Positions 1 through 12,582 of a DNA stretch of 64,000 bases are shown piece by piece (within the stretch, counting starts at the first letter, position 1; each line of letters begins with the position of its first letter). The translations under genes and the position numbers were made by a program. Under the pieces are notes generated by a model. That model worked only from the letters and a program-made list of their open reading frames with translations, ran no database searches and had not been told where the DNA came from. Source of the DNA: Tribonema minus (Eukaryota; Sar; Xanthophyceae; Tribonematales; Tribonemataceae); assembly GCA_017506865.1 (NCBI GenBank), contig JAFCMP010000127.1, positions 62,001 to 126,000 of the forward strand, in the 5' to 3' direction.

Positions 1-112
1 CCCACTGGTGCTGCTGCTGCGGCAGCATCACCCCACAGCTCAGCTACACCCAGTGCTTCAAGCAACAGCCTTTGACCACGCGTCCTCGTGCAACTGCTCT
101 GGCACCGCGCAG

Positions 113-822
113 GCTCTGCTCCAGCGACAGCACCAGCCAGCCCCCGCAGCGGAGCACTGACACCGCAGAGTACACCGCCGGGCATTCTTCGTGAGGCGCC
201 CTCACTGCTCCCCCCTCCTGGCGACACTCGGAACGAGGCGCCATCACCGCTGCGCTCCCCTAGTCCCACGGCAACACCAGCGCCCCCTCATGGTGGAGCG
301 CTGTCGCCAACGAGTCCGCGCAACGGAGCGCCGCCACCGCCCGCCCTTCATCGCAAGCTCTCATCGCCGCCGCGCCCGCCTAACAAGGCGCCATCGCCGC
401 CGCCCGTCTGCGGCGGCGCGCTGTCAACGGCGCGTGGCCCTGGCGGAGCGCTGCCACCTGCGGGCGCCAACAAATCGCCGCCAACGCGGCAGGTGTCGCC
501 TGCGTCATCGCCGCCGTCGCCGCCGTTGAAGTCGACGCTGGCTTCACGCTGCGCATCGCTGCCGCCTCCTGCGTCGCCGCTGCCGCCGCTGTCGCCTCCC
601 ATGCCGGGGCAATCGCCGCATCAGAAGCTGCGGACGCCGTCACCGCAGCAGCCACCGTCCCCGCAACGGCAGCAGCAGCAGCAGCGGCAACAGCAGCGGC
701 AGCAGCAGCAGCAGCCCTCCGCTGCGCCAGTGTGTCAAGAAGAGAGCGCAGCGGCTGAGCTGGCGAGGAAGGCTGGGGCTGCAAAGGGGAATGGCGTGCG
801 CGCAGTCAAGCACGCTGAGCAG
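113..822 (+). CDS. Pro/Gln-rich exon, upstream duplicate (exon a)
   Basis: This open stretch encodes a Pro/Ser/Ala-rich segment with repeated GGALS/APSPP-like motifs, then a short polyGln run, ending in KHAEQ before a GTACAT donor at 823. It starts after a CAG acceptor at 110-112 (phase 1) and ends in phase 0. The downstream exon at 2134-2888 has the same design: the same flanking CTCTGGCACC..CGCAG acceptor, the same Pro-rich then Gln-rich order, and a similar AQQ end before its donor. It is therefore a tandem duplicate exon. Because it ends in phase 0 and exon b needs phase 1, a and b cannot be spliced together in frame. Either may join the terminal exon at 3590. It could be an alternative exon, a decayed copy, or part of a separate gene starting left of the window. 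No function is recognised. Confidence 0.5.
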
Positions 823-2133
823 GTACATGGCACTTGTTGTGATGTCGATAGTGCATGTTTGCAGCATTGTTTTAGGACCCTGTGCCTTGCATAGGTAACT
901 GATCATGAGAGGGCAGCGAGCTCATTGCCGCACAGAGACAGGGTATGCACACTGTCGCACCAGGTGCTTTACACTCCTGGCGCAGTGCTTTGGATCAGCT
1001 CAAAGCAGTAGTACTTCAGAAGTATATTGTTCTGACACAGGCCGCCTATCATTTTCTCCGCACCGTGGCAGTGAGGCATTGAACACTCACAAATACTCTT
1101 GTGACAACCACTCAAGCCACACCGCATGCGTATCTTCTCGCCTCTGCAGACTCCGAAGGCAAGCGTCGCTTGCGTAAACACAGCGACGAGTGCGAGTCCT
1201 GCCGTGGTGCAAAACGCCCCTGCCCAGCTGGCCGCAGCGCAATTGGACGATAACCGCTGCCGCGCGCCGGCGAGCGGAGCATCGCTGTCTCCTGCGACGG
1301 CGCAGCACCGCGCCGACGACACTGTGCCGTCGGGTGCCGCACCCAGTCACGACTGTGATGGCTTTGTGGACGCAGGCTCGGGTGAGTGCCTTCTACAAAA
1401 AGCGAGCTCAGCGCGCCTCGACGAATGGTACCGCTTTTCTGCCTAGCCTGTGGCGCATGTCAGTGCCATGTTGCGCACGTCAGTACCATGTGTGCACTGC
1501 GGACAGGCATCTCTATGTCGCTGAAGCATGCGGCAGTGCTCAGGGTGCTTCATTGTACTGATGTCACAGGCCCCTCCAGAGTGCTTAGAGTCCCCCCAGA
1601 TTGCTCTTTCATATGTGCTCTGTGCGACTGCTGCATTGGCCCTTGCCACGCTTGAGCGTGCGCAGAATGCTCACTGGCTGCACATGACGGCACTCTCTCA
1701 TGTTGTGACACATCTCTGAAGAAACAGAGGCTGCAGCGCTGAAGGTGAAAGCAGTTACGCCATGACCGGATACTATGACTGGATATTCACACACAACGTA
1801 AAAGTATGTACTTCTGTAGCTGGCCTGGCTGCCAGTGAGCGTAGGTAGCGCTTAATGTTAGCTGTGTTTGCTGATGCGCTGTGAGCGCACGCTTGACACA
1901 GCATGAGAGCTGCAAATCCTGCAATCTTTATAGGGCTTCCGCCTTTCAACCAGAAGTAAGTAGAGTACTCTTGGCGCACCCAAAAGAACCATGAAGGTGA
2001 TGCAGCAACAAACTCGCCACAGTGCCTACGACACATCAGACCACATCTGGCACGCAGTGCATGCGGGCCCTACTGTCATGCGGAGTGGAAGCCCTAACCT
2101 ACACTTGCGCAACTGCGCTCTGGCACCACGCAG

Positions 2134-3643
2134 GCATTTCTGGGGCAGCATCGTGCGAGGGCTCGCCTGAGACAGCGCGACCACCATCGCCCCTGCCCGG
2201 CCCAGCGACACCCCCAGCGAGCCCCCTCAGCGGAGCGCTGCCGTCCCAAACTCCACCAGTTGAAGTGCGACCACCACCAGGCCACAGTGACGAAGCGCCA
2301 TCGCCGCGTCCGCCTTCTGGCGCAGCGAAGACACCGCCGAGCCCCTCTGGCGGAGCGCTGCCACCTTCGGATGGCTGTGGTGGAGCACTGCCGCCAGTGG
2401 AGTCCAACGCAGAACAGCCATCGCCGCAGACGTCCGCAGCGGAGTCTGCGTCGTCACCGAAGTTGCTGATGCCCAAGGCACAGAAGGCGACATCATCGCC
2501 GTCGCTGCCATCGGCGTCGACAGCGCCGCCGTCTCCGGCACTGCCGCTGCCAGCGGTAGCGCCGCCTGACCGTGAGCCGCCGTCGGCGCCGCCGTCGGAG
2601 GAGCAGCAGCCTTGGCAGCAGCAGCAGCAGCAGCCGCAAGAGCAGGAGCAGCAGCAGCAGGAGGAGGAGCAGCAGCAGCAGCAGCGGCCATCTCTCCAGC
2701 AGCAGCAGCAGCCGCAGCCCTCGCAGCGGCAGCAACCGCAGCCGCCGCAGCAGCAGCGGCTCTCCGCCAGCGCACCGGCGTACGTGCCAGAGCGTCAGCG
2801 CCGCAGCAAGGTTGCTGAGCTTCTGGCAGGCGCTGCGGCTAAGGGCGCAATGATGCGCAGCATGCCTGAACCTGGCCCTGCTCAGCAGGTGAGTCGATGT
2901 TGTGATCTTGGTTGAGTCCAGTGTGCGTGGTCCAGTGAAGTTGAAGTTTTGCGCTGCATGGCTCAAAGGCCATTGTGTCTTGTGCGTGTTTGAAGTCAGA
3001 GCGACCCCATCACTGGGCCTTCACTACCTGCCATCATAATGCCTCAATGTGGCGGGCCATTCGCATCTTTGGTGCTCATGTCACAATGCATGCACAAACG
3101 AATAGCGGCACACACGCAAGCGCCTGGTGCACATCTGGCCATTTTGTCAGTTACCACAGTCTACATGAAGTGGGCAGGAGGAGCTTTGCCTCTTGAGGTT
3201 TGCAAGAGTTCCAACGTTTGTGATGGAGCCTGAGCTGAAGTCAGAGTTCCCCCATCATGATGTACGGCACAGGCGGACACTGCCCTCGGCTGTCATCGCT
3301 GTTGTCAAATTGCAAGCAGCGCCAATGCCAATCTATTGCAGTTCAACAAATGTTGAGTCAGCATGTTACGCTGCTGATGTATTGCTTGCGTCATTGCATC
3401 AAGACAACTTTGTTTGATCGGTGTGGCATGCCCTTCTTGCTCATCTAGTGAATACAGCAACAGATGGCGCATATATGAGCCTGCATCTGACAAATTGCTA
3501 ACATGCAATCTTCATTCCGCGTATTCGTCCTGTCTAACGAGCCACGTACCTCACCTGAACAAATTCATTCTTTTTCTTTGCCTTTGCAGCCGGCTAACAC
3601 ATACGGCGAGCCGTCGCAGCCGCGCTGGCACCACTGCCACCAC

Positions 3644-3684
<41 letters not shown>

Positions 3685-4532
3685 CCAACAGCAGCAGCAA
3701 CAGCACCAGCAACAACAGCAGCAACAGGGCGCACCGCCCCAGCAGGCAGCAGTGCCTCCGCCGCCGCCGTCACTGGCGCCAGTGCAGCGGCCGCAGATGC
3801 ACTGCTCGTATCTGCCGCAGCCTCCGCCAATGCCGCCAATGCGACCACAAATGCGGTACTCGCATCCGCTGCAGGGTTTCTGCAGGGGCGCTGGTGCCTG
3901 CGGCTCCATGGTACAGCGTGCATGACGCCCAAGCCGTGCCGCCACGGCAGCAGGCCGCAGGTGCGCCTGTGGCAGCAGGCGGCTTTGTGCCCCTGCAGGC
4001 GGGGGTGATGTACACGCAGCAGGCCGGCGGCGGCGTGTATCTGCAGCAGGCTGCCTCGGTGGGCCTGCCCCAAGTGGGTGCCTTCGATGCCGGGTGGCAG
4101 CAGCAGCAGCAGACAAACGGGCAGCTGTTCGGCCAGCAGCAAGTGTCGCAGGGGCAGCCGCAGCGCTTGTCGCTGCAGCAGCTCCTGCAGACGCAGCAGC
4201 AGCAGCAGCAGCAGGCGCACTATCACCAGTGGCAGCCGCCGCCGCCGCCGCCGCAGCAGCAGCAGCGCCACCACCACCAGCACCAGCCGCACCACCAGCA
4301 GGACCCCATGCTTGCCGGCCCCGCCGCCGCCGCCGCCGCTGCTGCCGCGGCGGCGGCGGCAGCATATGGCCAGTACGGCGGTGGGCAGGTGTTTGAGCCT
4401 GCGGCTCAGGATGGCGGTGCGCAGTGGGTGCACCACAAGCGCGGCCACATGCGGCGGGGACCGGGGCACCGCGGCGCCAAGAGCCACGGCGCAAAAAGGG
4501 CTGCCGGAGCTGCGGCAGCGCCGGGCAACTGA
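2134..4532 (+). CDS. polyGln/Pro-rich protein, 3' part of gene (paralogue of 51672-55313)
   Basis: Exon b (2134-2888) encodes a Pro-rich segment, a long Gln-rich tract and an acidic/basic tail ending GPAQQ. A GTGAGT donor follows, and the next acceptor is TTTGCAG at 3587-3589. The terminal exon begins PANTYGEPSQPRW and continues with polyGln/His tracts, HYHQWQPPPPPP, polyAla and a conserved end (HMRRGPGHRGAKSHGAKRA) to the stop at 4532. The minus-strand gene at 51672-55313 has the same junction (AEQ, intron, DAPPQPRW) and the same C-terminus, so the two are paralogues. Within the terminal exon the frame open from 3590 stops at 3925, and the C-terminal half lies in another frame. A one-base-type frameshift or a tiny intron near 3860-3925 must be assumed, so this copy may be damaged. 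The gene start is not in the window. Function is unknown; the composition suggests a disordered nuclear or RNA-associated protein, which is only inference. Confidence 0.6.
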
Positions 4533-5240
4533 GGGCGCTGGCGTGGTGCGGAGCGACGCGGCGCCTCGGGATGTCACATGCCTAAGCAGCAGCAGGCAGC
4601 GCCGCAGGCGTAAGCGGCGCGGGGCCTGGCTGCGGAGGCAGCGGCTGCAGTGAACCACCGGGGAACGGCCAAAGCAAAAGCTGCCAGATTGAAGCGACCC
4701 GCAATCCTGCCTTCACTCGGAGCTCTGTCCTAGTGAAGGCCGTTGACTGCACCAGCGGCTTTCTGACAGCTTCCGCACTATTTTTGGCTTAGTACGGGTG
4801 TTAGCTGCCCCGTTTTGCTGGCAGAAGCTAGACTCGGGCCTCTCGTTCTTGCCGTTGCGCGATCCTCAGGCGCGCGCACTCAGACTTTGTTTTCGCGCGC
4901 GCCGTAGCGCCGGTTGTGAAACTATGGTGCTGACTCGTCACCATGACCTCACGGCCGGCGCCGAGACGGACACTACAACCACGTAGCGGCTTGTAGATGG
5001 GGGGGTTCAAGCTAGCGACCTGGGGGGGCTTGGGGGGTCTCACCGGACCTGCCGGGGGGTAGCTGCTGCAGCAGAAGTAGCGGCGGCAAATGCGGACATG
5101 TGTTGCTGCACAGTTCCGGGCGGTTGCGTTGCGTGCACGGCGGTGCTGTGAGATTGAGCAGGAGGAGGCTTCCTACGGCACCACTGAGGAGCCATTGCCA
5201 GTTTTGCCCATGGTGGCTGGACTGGGGGGTGTGAGCGCAG
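4190..5240 (+). repeat. Left arm of long inverted duplication (other arm 50945-52030)
   Basis: The C-terminal coding sequence, the 3' untranslated region and about 700 bp beyond the stop at 4532 reappear, reverse-complemented and clearly similar, at 50945-52030. Matching landmarks include the GCCGTTGACTGCACCAGCGG block (4740 and about 51455) and the run from the CCACCCCCCAG-type segment to CTGCTGCAGCAGAAGTAGC (5060 and about 51130). Similarity ends near 5240, where unrelated sequence begins. Confidence 0.85.
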
Positions 5241-6388
5241 TTTGACTCTGAATACTTGAGTATGATTTTGTTTCATCATTGTATGAGTCGCTCTGTTCTT
5301 GTGATGCATTTTCTTGTGGTGTTGAGCTTGAATGTTGGTGCACTTGCCTGCTTCACTAGGTGCAGCACGACCATGGTTGCATATATGAATCTTGAAGTAC
5401 AGCCTTCCACGGTGAGCTGCATTTCTAGCTTGATGTGCTGAGGCTGTTTTGCAGATGTCCACGCGAAGTGAATGCCACGGTGCCTTTGCGTTGTTGCCTT
5501 GTTGTGGTGCATGACTCATCATCAGGCCCACAATGTGAAGTGTGACATAGAAAAATAACTCATGTTTCAATGACTTCACATCTATGCATGTTACCTTTGC
5601 AAGTGCAGAAGAATGGCTAGACTGTGTGAGCTGTCTCTCCTTTATATGGCAGCAGCAGCAGCTCAAGCAGTCAAACTCAAACAGCTGTAGCCGATGAACT
5701 GAATCATACCACTTGTATCTGCAAGCAATGCGAACTCATGGCTGATTCGCGCAGGCAGCCGTGCATATGCCGCCGCTGCCACTGCCACTACTGTGCCCTG
5801 CTGGCTTCTGCAACACTGCATACGACGTCAATGTTGTGAGCGGAGGTCACTGCCATTGCCATGCCAGCCATGCCGGCATCTGAGCCGTTGACCATTGCAG
5901 TGTCGCCAAAACTTCACAAGGATATTCAAAGCAACGCTGCAGCCATCTTGGTGATGTCAAAAGCGATCACGTCTCTGTTGAAGATCACATTTGTTGAAGA
6001 GGAAGTACATGGGTGTATGCACTCCTTCTCTGCATGCATGCGGCAATGTTTGGTTTACATTTCAGGGCCCAAGGTGCAGCGTTTCAGTCCAATTGCACAG
6101 ACGCGTGACATGGGGAGCGCAGCAAGTAGGTGTAGTACGGTATGCATGCATACAACGTTGCAGCACCGCTCAACGACTTGGATGTCACCTAAATGAGTGC
6201 GGGCAAGCGAGCTATCATCTGGGCACACAACACACAGTGCAGGGCACAGCTGAGCCATGCGCGCAGCACGCCACGCTGTGTCAAAACGTGGCACTAAAAT
6301 GTTTGATTCATAGGCGCTGCATTGAAGCCAGCGAGGAAGTTCTCAGCACACGCGACTGTGCACAACTCTTGTGATTTGTTTTTCGCTC
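5241..6388. other. Intergenic, no gene seen
   Basis: Mixed-composition DNA between the polyGln gene flank and the 3' end of the TRAIP gene. It holds only short unrelated open frames with no recognisable protein features. I see no repeat or RNA gene here. Confidence 0.5.
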
Positions 6389-9300
6389 TCAAAGTCCATG
6401 CGCTCGAAGGAACGCCGCGGGCTGCTTGGACGGCGCTTTCTTGGCGTACATGGCGCTGGTGGCAAACATGTTGGGCACCAGCAAGTTCTGCGCGCGCTGC
6501 GCCACGCCGCTGAATGTTGACTTGGCGGCTGCTGGCGCCTGTAGAGCGTCAGCGCGCAGCAGTGCAGAATCGATGGGAGAGCGTCAAGCAGTTGCCGATG
6601 AGAAAGAAACATCATTTCCCAGTCACCAGCAGGCGTACGTGGCTCAGCCTACTCGAGTCCACAAGCATCAGGGATGTACTGCAACTACGCTGGACGCCCC
6701 CTCCCTCACCAAGTTGAATGCGTTGTGTGTGTGTGTAGCGCAGTTCACCCTTGTGATGAGAAAGTCATTCGTTTCCAGTCATCCAGGTGGTCCAGCAGGC
6801 GTACTGGCTCAGCATACTCAAGTCCACAAACATCAGGGGGGTACTGTATTGACGTTAGACCCCCCCCTCCCCCCCCCCCCCCTCACCAAATTGAATGCAT
6901 TGCGTGTAGTGGAGTGGAGTTCACTTTTGTGTCACACTGTACACACTGAAGCAGCACCATGCTGCAGGAGCGGTGGTTTGCAACAATGTACCGGTGTACG
7001 ACAGTCACGTACTTGCCGCTTGTGGCACGCGCAGAGATGCTCTCAGCAGAAAAGTGCACGCAAGTCGTTCAAGGCTGGGACTGTTTCACCGGACGGTCAC
7101 ATAGATTGATCTGCATCAATTTTAGCTCGTTTGGTACACCATGACATCGTCACGTTACTTTCACGTGCAAGCGGATCAGGCCATGTACCGATAGAGTCAT
7201 CAGTGTGGCAAGCCTACCTGCACCTTCAGTGAAACACTGTTTTACTGAGCTATGAAGCAGAGAGAGAGAGGGCATCAGCTCCCCAGGCAGTAACACAAAC
7301 GGCCTTTTCCTAGCAAGAAGTATATAGAAAGCGCAGAGAGAGGACAGCGCTCGCGAGGCGCTATTCCAAACAGGTGTCGCGCGGCGACTGCGGAGCCACT
7401 TCGCTTGGCCAATCCCGCCAATGGCACATGCATACCCCGCAGCTTGCAAAGGCAGAGAGGAACAGCGCCCACCTTCGTCGCAAGGCCATGGTACCTACGT
7501 ACCGTGACCCAGCCCATGTGACGAACCTCTGCGCTACGCCGGGGTTGTACATGATATAAGACGGGCTACCTTCGAAGTTGGTGGCGCATTGGAACTGAAA
7601 AGCTGCTAGATGGGGGGAGGTCTTACACGCCATATGACTCGTAAGACGGGCTACCTCAGGAGTTTCTGGCGCATCGGAACCGAAATCTGCTAGACAGGCG
7701 GGGGGGGTCTTATCACCATTTTATTCGATCGTTACCGACGCCGTAGCTCACAGAGGCAGAGAGGAATAGCGCGCACCTTCGTCGCCTCAGTACTTGCCCT
7801 GTCGCAGGAGCGCGCTTCCGATCTGAGCTTCATAGAAAGCGGAGGGAGAGGAGCAGCAGCTCGCGAGACGGTATTCCAAACGGCGGTCGCGCGGCGACTG
7901 CTGAGCCAATTCAACCCTCCAGATGCCAACAGTAAGTACTTACCACATAGCTCACAAAGACGGATAGCGCTTACCTTTGTCGCCGCGCCCTTCGCCGGCT
8001 GCAGGTTGTTGACGTGGCTCTGGTAGCGCTGCTGCGCGCGCGCCACATTCGCGCCGCCGCCGCCGCCGCCGCCCGACGCGTCCTGAGCGCTGGGGCGAAT
8101 GCTCAGCGCCGCGGCGGCGGCAGCGCCGATGCCGCCGCTGCTGCTGCTGCTGCTGCTGCTGCGCTTGAGTGCCTGCACGCGCATGCGAGAGTAGGGTTGA
8201 GACAAGGGCTAGGACGCCGTGCACAGCGGGGGCGGAGCAAGTTCGTGTTATTGCTTCCGGCGAGCAATGGCAGAAGCCGAGCTCAAAGGTGTTCACGGCA
8301 CCTGTTGGACAAGTAATTGAAGTTCTACCAAGCAGTCGAAGTTTCCTACTGCGGTGTTCACACTTTACTGTTGTACGTGTGATGATTGGCACAGCTGCGC
8401 CGCGAACTGCTGACTCAATCGGCCACGCTGCGCTACCCAATCACGGGCGCTAAAGCGCCGCACTGCCCTTCGTCGCAATGGCAATCTCGCCTGCCTCTCA
8501 CATCCAAAAGCGCTGTTTGTATGGCTGACTTTTGACGCCGCAGCGTGGACCGATAAAAGTGCTCAATGTGCATTCACCTTGGCTGCAGGCTTTGCAAACA
8601 GCGGCGCGTTCTCAGCGTCGTCGCTGGGTCGCTTCTGCGGCAGTACCCCCCACGTCGTCGGTCCCGGCGCAACTGCCGCGGTGCGCCGCCTGGCCTCGGC
8701 GATGTGCTCTTGAAGTTTCTCCTGCTCCTGCCGCAGGCGGTGACTCGCCTGCTTGAGCTGCTGTGTCAGCGACTTGACCTGGTAGTCCGCCTGGATCGAG
8801 TCAGAGTCAGGGTCAGGGCAGCGCCACAGTGTACACGGCAGGTTGAGCGCGGGCAGACACGGAAGTTCAAGTGTGAAGTTCAAGTCTGCACATACATGTG
8901 ATACCGGAAAATGAGAGCTTTGAGGAGAGAAGTACATGGACGAATGGACAAGGCTGGTGCTGTGCCGGGGCAACGCCACAAAACAGCACAAGCTCTAAGT
9001 GGAAGTGTCATTCCGCGCCATCTTCTAGTAGCTCCCAATCAGTTTTCACACATGTTGGAGAGTCCGATAGGACAGTAACATTTGCAATATCGCTTTAGCA
9101 ATGATGTGTTTCTTGTGCATCCTGCGGAAAATGCCAGTTCCCAACGAGTACCACGTCAGACACAACAATAAATTGCAATTCAAATACTTCGAACAAATTT
9201 GACGCGGGAGAGTCACACCTCTTCCTTGGCTGCTGTCAGCTCCAGCTTCTGCTGCTCCAGGGTCAGGTTTGTCTTGAACAGCTTCTTGTACTCCCCCTGC

Positions 9301-12300
9301 TGGTAGCTGCGTCGGGAGACGGACGGCAGCAGAGTTGAAGGTTCCACGAGGTCACGTGCACAGCGGCTCGCGCCCTGCTCAAATTAATTTTGCAGAAACG
9401 AGTTCTGGCGACTCACGTCTGGTCGCAGTGCTGGTGTCGCGCAAGTGTGCCAAGAAACACGCTCGCAGCACGCTTGTGAGGATATTGAAGTTTTGATGTT
9501 GAAGCTCCTTGCGGGTGCTGGGGCCAATGAACTGTGGCGACACCATGGCAAGTGCTCAGTCAGGCGAGAAGCTAGGTGTTCAAAGTTGAAGTTGGCTTCA
9601 TTCGACAGGTCATGACCAATGGGTTCTGCGCATGTTGTGGGGCGCCAACATCAATGGCCGCACGACATTTGGCGATCCAGTGTAACTTGACTAAATTCCT
9701 GTCATCTCTGCATGCAGTCCATCATGCATGTGGTCTGCACCTGAGCATCTTGTGCTGCTCCGAGGCGAAGGTGCTCCAGCTCTTGCCGCCCGCCATGATA
9801 TTGGCAGTCGCCTAGCAACGGCAGAGGACACGCAGCGACGGACCAGGACTAGGTGAGTACCACCGTTACATATACATTGGTGGTGGTGCCGCTTCAACTT
9901 CAAGTAAACACCACTCATTCACCCAGCCAGCTGCAGCATGCCCAGGTGCGGTGAGCGGCAGCCCTGTGTTCAAGCGCAATGGACTTGCAGACATCACATA
10001 GAAGCGCTCAACGACGGACAGTATGCGCCCACTACCTGCACGTTCGGGACAACTACAACATATAGGTCAGGCGACGGGTGCCATACTGCGACTATCCCTG
10101 CAGAGGCGCTGGCACATAAATTACAGTGGACCGTCTGGAGACACCCGCGCACAGTGCGAGCACGTGCTGATCGCTGCTGCAGAGCCAGCAGAACCGAACC
10201 CTACCCCTGACCTTGACACTAAGCCATGCGCTCGACGGTCCACGTGCACCAGCACATGCCAAAGTCACAGCGCAGTAGACTCCTGAGCGGCGCCATTCGC
10301 AGCACGTCCGGCGCACGCGTTACACAGACCCACGCGCAATCACGGAGATTGGCGTGAATGGATGTTAGTGGTCGATGTGCGTGCATGATCGTGGCACGAA
10401 TGACGGTAGACGCTCACTTAGGGTTAGGGCTAGGGCGTGGACGCGCTCAGAGGCAGCGCTCGCCTCCGCACGCATTCGGTTTTGGCCAGTACAAAGAGAC
10501 GATGCTCAAACGTACCCACACATCCCTACATACATACCTGCAAAGCGCACTCACGCATAACTCGCGCGCGTATATTCGCCAGCATTGAAGGCAGCGCTCA
10601 GCTTACAGCAGCACAAAGCGCTAAAAGCCGCCGCTCCGCTTCGTGTTCGCCAGGTGTGGACTTGGACGGCGCGATGATGATCATACAAACATACGTACCC
10701 CTGTGCTGTTGCGCAGACTTGCCTGCGTGAACTGCGGGTCGAGGCTGGTGCAACAGCCGAGACGCTCACGCAAAAGCGTGGGCGCGCGCGCAGGCAGCGC
10801 TCAACTCAGAGCCACCACTCAAACCTCAACTGGCAGGCATGGGCGTGGCCGGCGCAACGATGCTCATACCTACTACCATTACATACAGGGGGGGTCACGA
10901 TATAAGAGCGGGTCCGTCCCGCCAGCCTCACCGCTCTTATACTGTGACCGCTCCTATATCGTCATTGTGCTTAACCAGGGTTAGGGCTAACCCTAGGCTA
11001 ACCCTAGCCCTAGACCTGGGGTTCGGAGTAAATAATCTAGGGTGAGTGTGCCAACAGTTAAAGTTGATTAATTAAGCCGGAAAGCAACCGCACCGTGCGC
11101 TATACGCTGTGACTGATCGGTACGCGCTTGAGCGTTGTTGAATATCACGCAGAATCCGCTGCTCAGGCATCGTTCGAGAGGCGTCAAGTGGTAGGTGGGC
11201 ACGATATAAGAGCGGTCTGCCCCGCGCTGCACCAGATCGCTCTTATATCGACCAGATCCGTGTTCCGCCATCAGACCGCTCTTATACTGTGACCGCTCTT
11301 ATATCGAGCGCTCTTAAATCGTGACCCCCCCTGTATGCGCTGACCTGCGTGAACTTGAGGTCGAGGCTGGCGTCGCCCGCGCCCACCGCGTCCACGAACG
11401 CGCGCAGGTAGCCGTCCTGCTGCTGGCGCTGGCGCAGCGCGCCGATGTCCGACGCGAGCCGCTCGCTGCGCCGCCGCTCGCGCAGCAGCTCCTTGTCCTG
11501 CGCGCGCGCATCCAACATGACAGCAGCGCTCAGCACAGAGGTTCGCTGCTCGGCAGGGCGGAATACGTGAGCCAAATTTCATGTTCTGGACCTCCATGTC
11601 CTGCCGCTCGCTGCGCCAGCGCTCGCGCAGCAGCTCCTTGTCCTGCGCACGCGCATCCAACATGACAGCGGCGCTCAGCACAGGGGTTCGCTGCTCGGCA
11701 GGGCGGAATACGCGAGCCAAATTTCATGTTCTAAGCCTCCATGTCCTGCCGCTCGCTGCGCCGCTGCGCGCGCAGCAGCTCCCTGTCCTGCGCGCGCGCA
11801 TCGAACATGACAGCAGCGCTCAGCAGAGGGGTTCAACGCGCGGCAACACAGGATACGCGAGCGCGCAGCAGCTGCTTGTCCTGCGCGCACGCGTCATGAC
11901 AGCAGCGCTCAGCAGATGGGTCTACACGCGGCAACGCAGAATACTCGAGCCGGTATTGCATGTTATGCACCTCCCTGTCCTGCCCCTGCGCAGTTGAGGA
12001 TAAGGCAATGCTCAGCAAAGAGCGCCCGTGCCGGCGACGCCCCACCCGCTGCATGCACTATGTCTGTTCTCCGTGTTCTCCGTATGCAAAGCGTTCCGCT
12101 GCGCCGGCCCCCGCCGCCAGACGGCATTTTCCTTGCGAGCACCGCAGCACTTACAAGCTGTGGCGTCATTTGCTCACAGACGAGCACACTGTGCTGCCAG
12201 CACTGGACGCGGCAGTGCTCAGCAAAGAGCGCCCGCGCCACAAGGCGCTCCGCCCAGACACTCTCCGTTTTCTCCGCGTCCAACGCGTTCCGCTGCGCCG

Positions 12301-12538
12301 CTGCCCGCCACTACGCGTCACTTTCATCGCGAGGGCCGCAGCACTTAGAAGCAGTACCATGATCTCGCAATCAACGAGTACACTGTACTGCCAGCACTGG
12401 ACGCGGGCGGCAATCAGCCGAGTGCGCCCGTGCCATGATGCTCCGTCAGTGCAAGCGCTCTCCACCCTCCACGCGTCCACCGCGTTCCACCGCACTCAGC
12501 TGTACCGTCATGTCTCAGTCGACAAGTTCACGCTGCGT

Positions 12539-12582
<44 letters not shown>

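Noticed and set aside
6426..7109. Plus-strand frame with KFCARCATPLN, zinc-ribbon-like
   Set aside because: The CxxC part is antisense to the last TRAIP exon, and the rest is duplicated intron sequence.
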